Positions 7,482 through 15,613 of a stretch of 37,385 bases of DNA are shown piece by piece. The stretch covers positions 1 to 37,385 of the forward strand of contig CAJPTV010000005.1 in assembly GCA_905373665.1 (NCBI GenBank), read 5' to 3'. The first letter of the stretch is position 1; every line of letters begins with the position of its first letter. Below the pieces are notes generated by a model. The model saw only the letters and a list, made by a program, of their open reading frames with translations. It was not told where the DNA came from and did not search any database. Source of the stretch: Bacteroidia bacterium. Lineage in GTDB: Bacteria; Bacteroidota; Bacteroidia; Bacteroidales; CAJPTX01. The translations under genes were made by a program, and so were the position numbers.

Positions 7482-8627
7482 CTACACGACCCGATACAAC
7501 GAGTCGCGCTCGTAAGGCTCATACCCCTCGGCACGAATGAGCGTTTCAAGTTCCGCCACACTCGCAGAAGGCGAATTATCTTGCGCCCCCGCCATGCTAT
7601 AAATACGCGTAGAATTGTTGATAGTGCCATCGAGGTCATCTACGCCATAGTGCAACGCACTCGGGAGGTGCGCCTTCCCCAACATCGGCCAATAGCACTT
7701 AAGGTGCGGGATGTTGTCTAACACCAAACGACTCACCGCATACGTGCGTAGCACCTCAAGCAACGAGACCTCACCACGCTCCCCCATCGGATTGTGTGCA
7801 GCTCGGAATTTGAGGGGAATAAAACAGTTGAACCCCTGTGTCTCATCCTGCAGGTCGCGAAGTGCTAGGAGATGAGCGACTCGCTGCGCATGCGTCTCAA
7901 TGTGCCCAAAAAGCATCGTCGCATTGGAAGCAAGACCCAAGCGATGTGCCTCGCGATGGAGCTCCAACCATTGCGTTGCAGTGCACTTTTCTGGGCAAAT
8001 TTGACGGCGTACCTCCGCATCGAATATCTCTGCTCCCCCCCCAGGGATTGAGTCCAGTCCTGCTGCCTTAAGACGTGCAAGCCCATCACGGAGCGATACG
8101 CCAGAGTGTTGGAAAATCGCCCATAACTCCACTGCAGAAAAAGCCTTAATGTGCAACCGCGGCGCCGCACGACGGACAGTACGGAGAATCTCCTCCAAGT
8201 CTTCCATTCGCCACGACGGGTGCACGCCCCCCGTAATGTGTACCTCGGTATTCCCGGCAGCTTGCTGCAATTCCACACGATGCGCAATTTCATCTAAAGA
8301 GAGCAGCCACGCCTCGGGCGTCCCAGCCTCTTGCCTAAAAGAGCAGAATTTGCAGCGAAAGAGGCAAATATTGGTCGGCTCTACGTGGGCATTACGATTG
8401 TAGAAGGTGGCAAGCCCGTGCCGCTGAAGACGTGCATACGTGGAGGCTAGGGCAAGGAGAGGCAGCTCCGCTTCTTCAAATAGCGCTACCCCGTCTTGCA
8501 AACCGAGCCTTTGGGAGGATAAAAAAAGCCCCAAGGCAGTCTGTACTGCCTCGGAGCTTTGCATAAGATACTGGTCTATAAGTTTGCGCTTCTGTTCGAG
8601 CGCTTCGTTCAACAATATGCGTTCCAC
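7482..8627 (-). CDS. mqnE: Aminofutalosine synthase (radical SAM), menaquinone biosynthesis
   Basis: Radical SAM enzyme that joins 3-(1-carboxyvinyloxy)benzoate to the adenosyl group of SAM, giving aminofutalosine in the alternative (futalosine) menaquinone route. The 381-residue protein has the segment NRNAHVEPTNICLFRCKFC, with the 4Fe-4S ligands Cys88, Cys92 and Cys95. The EPTN-C-xxx-C-xx-C form is typical of MqnE, whereas MqnC has YTN-C-xxx-C. Later motifs are GGVHPSW, SIPGGGAEIF and GFNCFIPLKF. It starts 13 bases after the chemoreceptor-like gene, so the two are likely co-transcribed. CofH-type F420 enzymes are distant relatives but fit less well. Confidence 0.9.
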   Translation of the reverse strand: MERILLNEALEQKRKLIDQYLMQSSEAVQTALGLFLSSQRLGLQDGVALFEEAELPLLALASTYARLQRHGLATFYNRNAHVEPTNICLFRCKFCSFRQEAGTPEAWLLSLDEIAHRVELQQAAGNTEVHITGGVHPSWRMEDLEEILRTVRRAAPRLHIKAFSAVELWAIFQHSGVSLRDGLARLKAAGLDSIPGGGAEIFDAEVRRQICPEKCTATQWLELHREAHRLGLASNATMLFGHIETHAQRVAHLLALRDLQDETQGFNCFIPLKFRAAHNPMGERGEVSLLEVLRTYAVSRLVLDNIPHLKCYWPMLGKAHLPSALHYGVDDLDGTINNSTRIYSMAGAQDNSPSASVAELETLIRAEGYEPYERDSLYRVV

Positions 8628-8640
8628 AACGGGGCGATTT

Positions 8641-10845
8641 TTAGAAGCTCTCGTAGTCAGCGTCGCTCACGTTGTCCATCGACATATCGAGCTGCACGCC
8701 CCCCTTCTTGCCCGGAGTTACTGGTGTACTGGGGGCTGCAGGTGCTGGTTTCGGAGCTGGCGTGGGCGCAGGTGCTGGCTTTGAGGCAGTGACCGTTTTC
8801 GGCGCAACGGGTTTCGTTTCCACCTCGGAGGTTTCTACTGTTGAGGGCGCGGCGCTTGCGGGTTTTACCTGAGCTTGGGGCGCAGGCGTGGGTTTCGTAA
8901 CGGGCGTACTTGTCACCGCAGCTTTTGAAGGAGAAGAAGGGGCAGGCGCAGCGTTCGCCGTAGGTTTGGTAACGGGAGTACTCTTCTTTGCACTAGAGGT
9001 CGTTTTTACCGCCGTTTGTGAAGCTACGGACTTAGAGGGCTTAGGCTTAGGCGCAGCGGTAGAGACAGGCGTGGACGTAGCCGTATGCACCGTAGTATGT
9101 TGCACTCGCGTGTTGTCAAGATGGAAATAAGCTATCGCATCACGCACCTCTGCTGCAAGGTCTGCGAGGCGCGAAGCATTGGTCGCCAAACGGTCACTAG
9201 AAACCGCATTCTCTTGCGAAACATCGCTTAACAACTGGACGGATTGGTTCACCTGATCAGCCCCCGTGCGCTGTTCGGAACTTGCCACCGACACCTCGTT
9301 AGAGAGCTGTACGCTTCGGTCTACCTGCGGACGTATTTCATCAAGAGCTTCATTAACCTTTTCCGAGGCCTGTACGGCGCTCGCCACAAGCGTAACGACC
9401 TCACTAGCCGCCGCACCACTTCGTTCGGCAAGTTTCCGAACCTCAGAAGCGACAACAGCAAAACCACGCCCGTGTTCCCCAGCACGCGCCGCCTCAACAG
9501 CAGCGTTAAGTGCTAAGATGTTGGTTTGACTAGCTATTTCGGTAACGACGCCAATCTTTCGCTCAATCTCCATGACAGAGTCTCGGCTTTCGTTACCATG
9601 CAGCAAGACTGACTGCAACACCTCCGCCACGCGTCGCGACACGGTCTCTGACTGTTTCGCATTCTCCGCGTTCTGATCGATATTGGCAGTCATTTCCTCC
9701 ATTGCACTGGAAACTTCTTGTGATGAAGAAGCTTGCGTATTCGCCCCCTGTGCAATCGAACGTGCCGCCACATCCATCTCCTTGCTTGCCGCCAGTACAC
9801 CGTCGACGCTGTCTCTCATTAGCCCTACGAGGTCAGCCAACTTCTCGCGAAGGTTCACAATAGCGTTCATAATCTCCCCCGCTTCATCCTTACGCGATAG
9901 GTTCTTTTCAGAGAAAAGGGTGCGGTTGGTAAGATCGCCATCGCGGAGCGCATTGAGCACATCGGTCACCAATCTAAACATACCTCCCGCTTCGCGACCA
10001 ATATAGAAAGCAATGAAGAAGATCAGGGCAAAGAGCAGCAAGTTGATGCCCATCATAGAGATTACGGCACTCTTCGTATAACCCTTAATATCTGCTCGGA
10101 TACTTTCCCTAGCCTGGGAAAAGAAATTACGGAACGCCCAATGTTGCTGCCCAATCGTAGCACGTATTGAGGTCAGTTTCTCAGCAACCGTCTTAAGTGC
10201 CTTAGCCTCATTTTCCCAGCCACGAACCACAGCGATCAACTTAGCATCCACGCCACGAGCCTCGAGCCGCCGTGCACCTTCGGCAAAGATATCCGCAGCA
10301 CGCTGGAATACGGTAGGGTCTGTCGTTACTTGGAAACTCATCATCTCCTGCAGCGCAGCACTCATACTCCCAAGAGCTCCCGCATCAATAGCTGCAAACT
10401 GAGTACGCGTCGTTTCACTCGAAAAGCTTTCGACGACGTTCTTGCAACGCGTAACGATCTCCTTACTACAATCGATCTCCTCACGCAAAGGCACGCTCAC
10501 CTCTTGGAGTCGCTTAGAGGTCTCAGCAGCAAAGTCTACCGAACGCCCTTCGATGTTTAAGGTTATCACCTGCAGTTTGGGGACGAGTTCCTGCTGCGCC
10601 ACACTAAAATGCTGATTCAGCTCTGTGAGATACTTCTGGTCGTGGGTTTGGAGATAATGCCCCACGCAGAGCTCAGCGTCCGAAAACTTATCGCTAATCT
10701 CATGCATAGCCCGGTAGACAGGAAAACGCTCCATGAAATAGTTAAGCGCAAACAGGGCGCGCATGACGACGATGATAAACAGAAGCGCCTCCAGCGACGT
10801 GCCGAAAAGCAAACGGTTACGAAGCTTTATATCAGTGAATCTCAT
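8641..10845 (-). CDS. Methyl-accepting chemotaxis-like transducer with long Pro/Ala tail
   Basis: A 734-residue membrane signal transducer. A first membrane segment (about 13-37) is followed by a mostly helical outer sensor domain with no recognised family (38-260), a second membrane segment (261-283) and a HAMP linker (about 284-336). The signalling coiled coil has the conserved hairpin IASQTNILALNAAVEAARAG (437-456) and GRGFAVVASEVRKLAERS (459-476), the CheA/CheW contact tip. Residues 579-734 form a low-complexity Pro/Ala/Thr/Lys tail with repeated STPVTKPT, ending DADYESF. The last five residues, DYESF, fit the aromatic-xx-aromatic pattern of CheR/CheB tethers (NWETF in E. coli receptors). 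No che genes are in the window. It precedes mqnE by 13 bases. Confidence 0.9.
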   Translation of the reverse strand: MRFTDIKLRNRLLFGTSLEALLFIIVVMRALFALNYFMERFPVYRAMHEISDKFSDAELCVGHYLQTHDQKYLTELNQHFSVAQQELVPKLQVITLNIEGRSVDFAAETSKRLQEVSVPLREEIDCSKEIVTRCKNVVESFSSETTRTQFAAIDAGALGSMSAALQEMMSFQVTTDPTVFQRAADIFAEGARRLEARGVDAKLIAVVRGWENEAKALKTVAEKLTSIRATIGQQHWAFRNFFSQARESIRADIKGYTKSAVISMMGINLLLFALIFFIAFYIGREAGGMFRLVTDVLNALRDGDLTNRTLFSEKNLSRKDEAGEIMNAIVNLREKLADLVGLMRDSVDGVLAASKEMDVAARSIAQGANTQASSSQEVSSAMEEMTANIDQNAENAKQSETVSRRVAEVLQSVLLHGNESRDSVMEIERKIGVVTEIASQTNILALNAAVEAARAGEHGRGFAVVASEVRKLAERSGAAASEVVTLVASAVQASEKVNEALDEIRPQVDRSVQLSNEVSVASSEQRTGADQVNQSVQLLSDVSQENAVSSDRLATNASRLADLAAEVRDAIAYFHLDNTRVQHTTVHTATSTPVSTAAPKPKPSKSVASQTAVKTTSSAKKSTPVTKPTANAAPAPSSPSKAAVTSTPVTKPTPAPQAQVKPASAAPSTVETSEVETKPVAPKTVTASKPAPAPTPAPKPAPAAPSTPVTPGKKGGVQLDMSMDNVSDADYESF

Positions 10846-10932
10846 GAAATGTAGTTATTTAGTGCTACGCTTTATACGTCCTGTATACCCATGCAAGGTT
10901 CTGCACACGTATACACAAAAGCTCTGGATTTG

Positions 10933-11832
10933 TTACCCGATACGCTTGGGGTAAACCGCCTTTTCAACGAGCTCGCGAAGGAGCGCCTGTACCGTCCCTT
11001 TATCAGCAGGATAGGTAACGCCACACCACTGTGCCGAGGTTGTAAGCACCTTACAACGTGCCCCTCGATGTAATGCACGCTGTACAGCGGCTGGAAGATA
11101 GACCTCCGAAGGAGCATCCACCTCCTGTTGCCTATTGAAGAATTGCGTTATTTCGGCGTTTATGTCGCCCATAAACTGCGATGCAAAGCCCCAGCAGTTC
11201 ATTGATACGATAGTATCTTCTGAGAGGGTAATTTCACGCCCCTGTGCGTTTTTTCCTGTAATAACATCACCTTGACGGCGAATGTCGGTGTGCTCTTCGA
11301 TATGCACAAGGTAACCATCCTCTACAGTACAAACCCCTCGGGAGACACTCCCTGCCTCCGACAGTGTGTGCCCAAGCGCATACCCGACCATGCATATAGG
11401 CGTGGCCTCATCCAAGAGCGGTAACATTTGCGCAAGAGCTTCAAATGCAGCCTGACCATAGAAGTCGTCTGCGTTTATCACAGCAAAGGGTTTCGTTATC
11501 TGTTCTTTAGCGCACCAAAGGGCGTGTGCCGTTCCCCAAGGCTTAGTTCGTGTAACGGGGACTGAGAAGTGCGCTGGCACGGTCGTAAGCTCTTGAAATG
11601 CCAGTTGGAACGGAGTCGTATCTTGAAAGGTAGACAAGACTACACGCTCAAAATCTGCACGGATAGCTTCACGAATCACAAAAACGACACCCTCGAAACC
11701 AGAACGTAGAGCATCATACACTGAGTACTTTAACAGGGTTTCACCCGAAGGCCCTACCCCTTCCATCTGCTTCAGTCCACCGTAGCGACTCCCCATTCCT
11801 GCCGCTAAGACCACCAACTGCAATCCGTTCAT
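10933..11832 (-). CDS. Sugar-phosphate nucleotidyltransferase
   Basis: A 299-residue NTP-transferase of the GlmU/RmlA-like fold, which couples a sugar phosphate to an NTP. The signature loop LAAGMGSRYGGLKQ is at 9-22, KPWGTAHAL at 97-105 and INADDFYG, with the metal-binding acidic pair, at 119-126. No C-terminal acyltransferase hexapeptide repeats are present, so this is not a full GlmU. In Bacteroidales this type is often next to a choline/aminoglycoside-kinase-like gene; no such gene is here. The sugar is not predictable. It appears to be transcribed alone, behind an 8-bp inverted repeat and after the truA terminator. Confidence 0.82.
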   Translation of the reverse strand: MNGLQLVVLAAGMGSRYGGLKQMEGVGPSGETLLKYSVYDALRSGFEGVVFVIREAIRADFERVVLSTFQDTTPFQLAFQELTTVPAHFSVPVTRTKPWGTAHALWCAKEQITKPFAVINADDFYGQAAFEALAQMLPLLDEATPICMVGYALGHTLSEAGSVSRGVCTVEDGYLVHIEEHTDIRRQGDVITGKNAQGREITLSEDTIVSMNCWGFASQFMGDINAEITQFFNRQQEVDAPSEVYLPAAVQRALHRGARCKVLTTSAQWCGVTYPADKGTVQALLRELVEKAVYPKRIG

Positions 11833-11844
11833 AGCTCCTTCTTC

Positions 11845-11864
11845 ACCTTTACGATTGTAAAGGT
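11845..11864 (-). promoter_or_regulatory. Inverted repeat and weak -7-like box before the nucleotidyltransferase
   Basis: ACCTTTAC (11845-11852) and GTAAAGGT (11857-11864) form an 8-bp inverted repeat with a 4-base spacer. The minus strand TACCTTTAC (11865-11857) differs from TAnnTTTGC in one consensus position. The same TACCTTTAC occurs before both ATPase-nuclease genes (31242-31252 and 32893-32903), so it may be a variant promoter element. Confidence 0.3.
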
Positions 11865-11880
11865 AAGTCTTTTTAAGAAG

Positions 11881-11921
11881 TAACCAAGAAAAAAGCGCGA
11901 CAAAAACAACTTGTCACGCTT
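11881..11921 (-). terminator. Rho-independent terminator of the feo-truA operon
   Basis: Minus strand AAGCGTGACAA (11921-11911) pairs over 11 positions, one of them G-T, with TTGTCGCGCTT (11903-11893), followed by TTTTTTCTT. The hairpin overlaps the last codons of truA. Confidence 0.8.
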
Positions 11922-12651
11922 GCGGATACTCTACGTTCACCAGATAAAGCCCCTGCGGCGGAGCACTTGCCCCTGCCATTCCCCGATCTTTAGCCTCAAT
12001 AATTTGCTGAAACTCATTGAGAGAGATTCGCTTACGACCTAAGTCTAACAACGTTCCCACAAGAGCACGCACCATGTTACGAAGAAAGCGATCTGCGGCT
12101 ACACGATAGACCCACAAATTGCCCTTCACCTCCCACGTAGACTCAAAAAGATGACAAATGGTCGTATGGGCATCTGTACCCGTCTTGCAAAACGAAGCAA
12201 AATCCTCGTAGTGCGTAAGGAGATGCGCTCCCTCGTTCAATAGCTGAAAATCTAACGGCGCAGTATACAAATAAGCCTCGTCTGTTAGAAATGGGTCTTT
12301 GTGACGAAGCAAAAGATACTCATACGTGCGTCGCGTCGCGTCAAAACGCGCATGAAAGGTTGGGGAGGCCTCCGCTATTTCAAAAAGCACAATGTCTCGC
12401 GGCAGAAGCCCATTGAGTACATACAAGAGTCGTTCTGTGGGCATTTGAAGCGCCGTCGCATCAAAGTGAGCAACATAAAAACGGGCGTGAACGCCCGTGT
12501 CGGTGCGTCCCGCCCCAATCAATTCAATTTCCTGTTGAAAGAGCTGTGAAAGTGCTCGCTCTATCACCTCCTGTACCGTAACCGCATTCGGCTGACGTTG
12601 CCAACCATGGTAAGCTCCCCCATGGTAAGCTAAGTGAAGACGGAAACGCAT
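11914..12651 (-). CDS. truA: tRNA pseudouridine(38-40) synthase
   Basis: Converts uridines 38-40 of the tRNA anticodon arm to pseudouridine. With ATG 12651 as start the protein is 245 residues, normal for TruA, and begins MRFRLHLAYHGGAYHGWQRQ, the classic N-terminus; an open frame continues upstream but overlaps the small Cys-rich gene. The catalytic motif GAGRTDTGVHA is at 46-56 with Asp51 as nucleophile. Later conserved parts are FHARFDATRRTYEYLL and FLRNMVRALVGTLLDLG. It starts 4 bases after the FeoB-associated gene and ends in a terminator hairpin, so it is the last gene of the feo transcript. The coupling to iron uptake is probably only positional. Confidence 0.94.
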   Translation of the reverse strand: MRFRLHLAYHGGAYHGWQRQPNAVTVQEVIERALSQLFQQEIELIGAGRTDTGVHARFYVAHFDATALQMPTERLLYVLNGLLPRDIVLFEIAEASPTFHARFDATRRTYEYLLLRHKDPFLTDEAYLYTAPLDFQLLNEGAHLLTHYEDFASFCKTGTDAHTTICHLFESTWEVKGNLWVYRVAADRFLRNMVRALVGTLLDLGRKRISLNEFQQIIEAKDRGMAGASAPPQGLYLVNVEYPQA

Positions 12652-12655
12652 CCCG

Positions 12656-12823
12656 TCACGCTTTATCCTTATTCTTCGTGGTTCGATGAACAGAGGGTGC
12701 TGCACAGCCTCCACAACCACATCCACACCCTGTATCTCCCTTCGCACGCACCGCTTTTACCACAGCGCGTACAACAAAGAAAAGTACCAGCAGTCCAATA
12801 ATCCCCACAATGATGTTCTGCAT
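12656..12823 (-). CDS. FeoB-associated Cys-rich membrane protein
   Basis: A 55-residue protein that is easily missed. Residues 1-20 are one hydrophobic membrane segment (MQNIIVGIIGLLVLFFVVRA), followed by a basic stretch and the cluster TGCGCGCGGC (31-40), with four Cys alternating with Gly, and then a Lys-rich tail. This architecture and its place directly after feoB match the FeoB_associated small Cys-rich family (sometimes called FeoC-like). Its start is adjacent to the feoAB stop (TAGATG), which implies coupled translation. The role is not established; metal or Fe-S binding at the membrane beside FeoB is an inference from the Cys cluster. Confidence 0.88.
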   Translation of the reverse strand: MQNIIVGIIGLLVLFFVVRAVVKAVRAKGDTGCGCGCGGCAAPSVHRTTKNKDKA

Positions 12824-15334
12824 CTAGAGCAAACTACCTATTTGGTAAACCAAAAGAGAGACCCCATAAGCGATTGCTGTGGAATAGAATGCAGCAAAAA
12901 ATGCCCACTTCCACGAACCAGACTCTCGCTTTATCGCCGAAATGACCGCGATACACGGCACATAGAGCACCACAAAGACAAGCAAAGCTAACGAAGCAAG
13001 AGGAGTAAAAAGCGGCTCTCCCTGCTTCACCCCCGCATCCCACGTAACCGTAGGGAGCTTTTCACGCAATGCGGGACTATTCTCATCATTATCCTCTCCC
13101 AACTGTAACAGTACCCCTAACGTACTCACCACAACCTCCTTAGCGGCAATCCCCGAAAGAAGACCGACTCCTATACGCCAGTCAAAACCCAGCGGACGAA
13201 TCGCAGGTTCTATTGTCGTACCTAAACGCCCTAAGAAGGACTCACGCTGCCGCACACTCTCCCACTCACACTCTATATGAAAGATTGCACTGTCTCGCAA
13301 GGTAGCTAGTTGTTCAATCCTATCAGGAGTCTCCTCTTGCGTAGCAGTATATTGTACTTCCGCCTCTTGAATACGCTGTTCAAAAAGATGATCTTGTGAC
13401 GAAGAGCGCGGGAAGTATCCCAAGAACCAAATGAGTAACGATGCCACAAGGATAACACTCCCCATTTTTTGCAAATACTGTACCCCCTTATCCCACATGT
13501 GATGAAGCGAGCTCCGGAGCGTCGGGATGCGATATGGCGGCAATTCTATTACAAACGGACTTTCATTCCCCTTAAGCAGCGAACGGCGAAATACGAAAGC
13601 CATCAACAAGGCAACCAACACCCCAAACATATAGATCGCGAAGAGCGCCGTCCCCGCATACATGGGGAAAATAAGGTAAACCAACAAGATATAAACTTGC
13701 AACCGAGCACTACACGACATAAAAGGGTTTACCAACATAGTCGTAAGGCGTACCTTCCGATCCTCAATCGTGCGCGTAGCCATAATAGCAGGCACATTAC
13801 ACCCAAAGCCCATAACAAGAGGGATAAAAGAACGACCATGTAGCCCGAAAGAACGCATCGTACGATCTATCAGAAAGACGGCGCGCGCCATATAGCCCGT
13901 ATCTTCTAGCACAGAGATGAAGAGGAAAAGAATGAGTATCTGCGGCAGAAAGACAATCACACTCCCCACGCCATTGATAATCCCGTCGGTTATGAGGTCT
14001 CGCAACGCTCCCTCTGGCATCAAACTCTTTACTCCGTCACCGAGGGCTGCGACCCCCGCCTCTATCCAATCCATAGGGTACTGTCCGATGGTGAATGTTG
14101 CCCAAAACATAAACCACAACAGAAAGAGGAAAATAGGCAATCCCCACACTCGATGAGTCAAAAGCGCGTCAACCTGTTGCTTCAAGGTTCGCTTCGCTTG
14201 TGCAGGTGCCTGAATATAGGTCTGCTTAATGATCTTTGCAAGAAACGCGTAGCGCACATCCGTACAATACGTTTCCGTATCCTTACCCGTTTGCTCGCGA
14301 ATTGTCTCAGTTGCCCGCAGTAACTCTTTCTCTAAAGCCTCTCCTGCAGCTTGTTTCTGCGCAAGCTCTCGCAACTCAGGGTCACCTTCTACAAGCTTAA
14401 GAATCTCATAATCAGAAAGAGATTTCCCAAAAACGTGTGTCGCAGCACTTCGCACAGGTTCGCAAACCTGTACCAACAAATCATCATACTTCTGAAAAGG
14501 GCTCTGACTAGTAGACGTCGAGTTATAGACGGCTATCGCCGCCTCCAACATTTGTCCTATCCCTTTCCCCGTACGCCCATTGGTCGGTACACAAGCCACT
14601 CCGAGGCATTCGGCAAGCTTGAGACGATTGAGGTAATCATGCCGTCCGACCAGCTCATCCCACATGTTTAGAGCAACGACACACCTAGCTCCCATTTCTC
14701 GGAGCTGTAGCGTAAGGTACAAATTACGCTCTAGGTTCGTGGAATCTACAACATTGACGATCACGTCAGGCTTTGAAGACAATATATACTCTCGTACATA
14801 ACGCTCCTCTGGAGAATAAGCCGTAAGGCTATATGTCCCTGGTAGGTCAATAATGCGGATATGCATCCCCCCATAGTCCAAATGCCCCTCCCGCGCATCT
14901 ACCGTTACACCACTGTAATTCCCCGTCTTTTCGTGTGCCCCCGAAGCAAAATTAAAAAGGGACGTCTTACCACAATTCGGATTCCCCACAAGGGCTATGG
15001 TTAAGGTTCGTTCCTCTGAGCCTTTAACAACTTTCTCCTTATGCCAGTCTTGGGCTTGCTCTGTTACACGCTCTTGAGAAGACAATTCAGTCCCCACCTG
15101 TTCCTCTTCTTCAACGAGCTCGATATCCACGAGTTGAGCTTCTGCCGCTCTGAGTGCGACATCATATCCCATAATTCGATATCGCGTCGGATCGCCCAAA
15201 GGTGCTTTGCTTAACATTTCCACAAGTTGCCCTTGGACAAAACCCATTTCAAGGATTCGTTTACGAAAAGCCCCACTCCCTCCAACGCGTATAATACGTG
15301 CCTTCTGTAAACGCGAAAGTTCACTCAACTTCAT
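12824..15334 (-). CDS. feoB: FeoA-FeoB fusion ferrous iron transporter
   Basis: Inner-membrane Fe(II) importer. I start at ATG 15334 (836 residues); an upstream in-frame ATG at 15370 would add 12 residues of leader. Residues 1-73 are the SH3-like FeoA domain (MKLSELSRLQKARIIRVGG, FRKRILEMGFVQGQLVE). The FeoB G-protein follows, with G1 GNPNCGKTSLFN (117-128), G3 DLPGTYSL (163-170) and G4 NMWD (223-226). The C-terminal membrane region has the paired Gate segments, including FLPQILILFLFISVLEDTGYMARA and GLLSGIAAKEVVVSTLGVL. A linker of about 40 acidic/basic residues joins FeoA and FeoB. Such fusions are common in Porphyromonas and relatives. It is the first gene of the feoAB - Cys-rich - truA unit, behind a palindromic operator-like site. 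Confidence 0.95.
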   Translation of the reverse strand: MKLSELSRLQKARIIRVGGSGAFRKRILEMGFVQGQLVEMLSKAPLGDPTRYRIMGYDVALRAAEAQLVDIELVEEEEQVGTELSSQERVTEQAQDWHKEKVVKGSEERTLTIALVGNPNCGKTSLFNFASGAHEKTGNYSGVTVDAREGHLDYGGMHIRIIDLPGTYSLTAYSPEERYVREYILSSKPDVIVNVVDSTNLERNLYLTLQLREMGARCVVALNMWDELVGRHDYLNRLKLAECLGVACVPTNGRTGKGIGQMLEAAIAVYNSTSTSQSPFQKYDDLLVQVCEPVRSAATHVFGKSLSDYEILKLVEGDPELRELAQKQAAGEALEKELLRATETIREQTGKDTETYCTDVRYAFLAKIIKQTYIQAPAQAKRTLKQQVDALLTHRVWGLPIFLFLLWFMFWATFTIGQYPMDWIEAGVAALGDGVKSLMPEGALRDLITDGIINGVGSVIVFLPQILILFLFISVLEDTGYMARAVFLIDRTMRSFGLHGRSFIPLVMGFGCNVPAIMATRTIEDRKVRLTTMLVNPFMSCSARLQVYILLVYLIFPMYAGTALFAIYMFGVLVALLMAFVFRRSLLKGNESPFVIELPPYRIPTLRSSLHHMWDKGVQYLQKMGSVILVASLLIWFLGYFPRSSSQDHLFEQRIQEAEVQYTATQEETPDRIEQLATLRDSAIFHIECEWESVRQRESFLGRLGTTIEPAIRPLGFDWRIGVGLLSGIAAKEVVVSTLGVLLQLGEDNDENSPALREKLPTVTWDAGVKQGEPLFTPLASLALLVFVVLYVPCIAVISAIKRESGSWKWAFFAAFYSTAIAYGVSLLVYQIGSLL

Positions 15335-15395
15335 TGTTCTCAATTGCAAGAATTCTCCACAAGCCCACACTTCTTACTTGAAAAAGTCCGTCCTG

Positions 15396-15419
15396 CAAAG
15401 TTAGATATAAATCTAACTT
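15396..15419 (-). promoter_or_regulatory. Feo promoter -7 box overlapped by a palindromic operator-like site
   Basis: Minus strand TAACTTTG (15403-15396) matches the TAnnTTTG -7 consensus. It is overlapped by a perfect inverted repeat, AAGTTAGAT (15398-15406) and ATCTAACTT (15411-15419), with a 4-base ATAA spacer. A repressor bound there would block the polymerase. The size and symmetry resemble sites of DtxR/MntR-type or Fur-type metal repressors, which is the expected control for feo. The regulator itself is inferred. Confidence 0.55.
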
Positions 15420-15540
15420 AAGTAGAACTAGTAAAAACTCTGTACCATCCCCCTACACATTCCCCATCTCGTTTCACAGTAGCGACTAGCTTAGGTGCTT
15501 AAATACGGAAAACGTTCTTCTCCAAGCCCATAACTTCGTT

Positions 15541-15586
15541 ACCTAAACAAACGAGGCGCCCCGTGACCAACGTCCGGAGCGCCTCG
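15541..15586 (-). terminator. Rho-independent terminator of secDF
   Basis: Minus strand CGAGGCGC (15586-15579) pairs with GCGCCTCG (15559-15552), and an inner CCG/CGG can extend the stem. TTTGTTTAGG follows. It lies 28 bases past the secDF stop. Confidence 0.82.
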
Positions 15587-15613
15587 ATATGAACAAACCA
15601 ACAAACCGATACA

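Noticed and set aside
7482..8627. mqnE as MqnC, CofH or a thiamine/biotin radical SAM enzyme
   Set aside because: The NxHxEPTNxCxxxCxxC context and GGVHPSW/PGGGAEIF motifs fit MqnE best.
8672..9130. Long Gly/Ala/Val-rich frames opposite the chemoreceptor tail
   Set aside because: They are the antisense of the biased Pro/Ala/Thr/Lys codons of the tail and lack start signals.
12652..12747. N-terminal extension of TruA by 32 residues
   Set aside because: It overlaps the Cys-rich FeoB-associated gene in another frame, and MRFRLHLAYHG is the standard TruA start.
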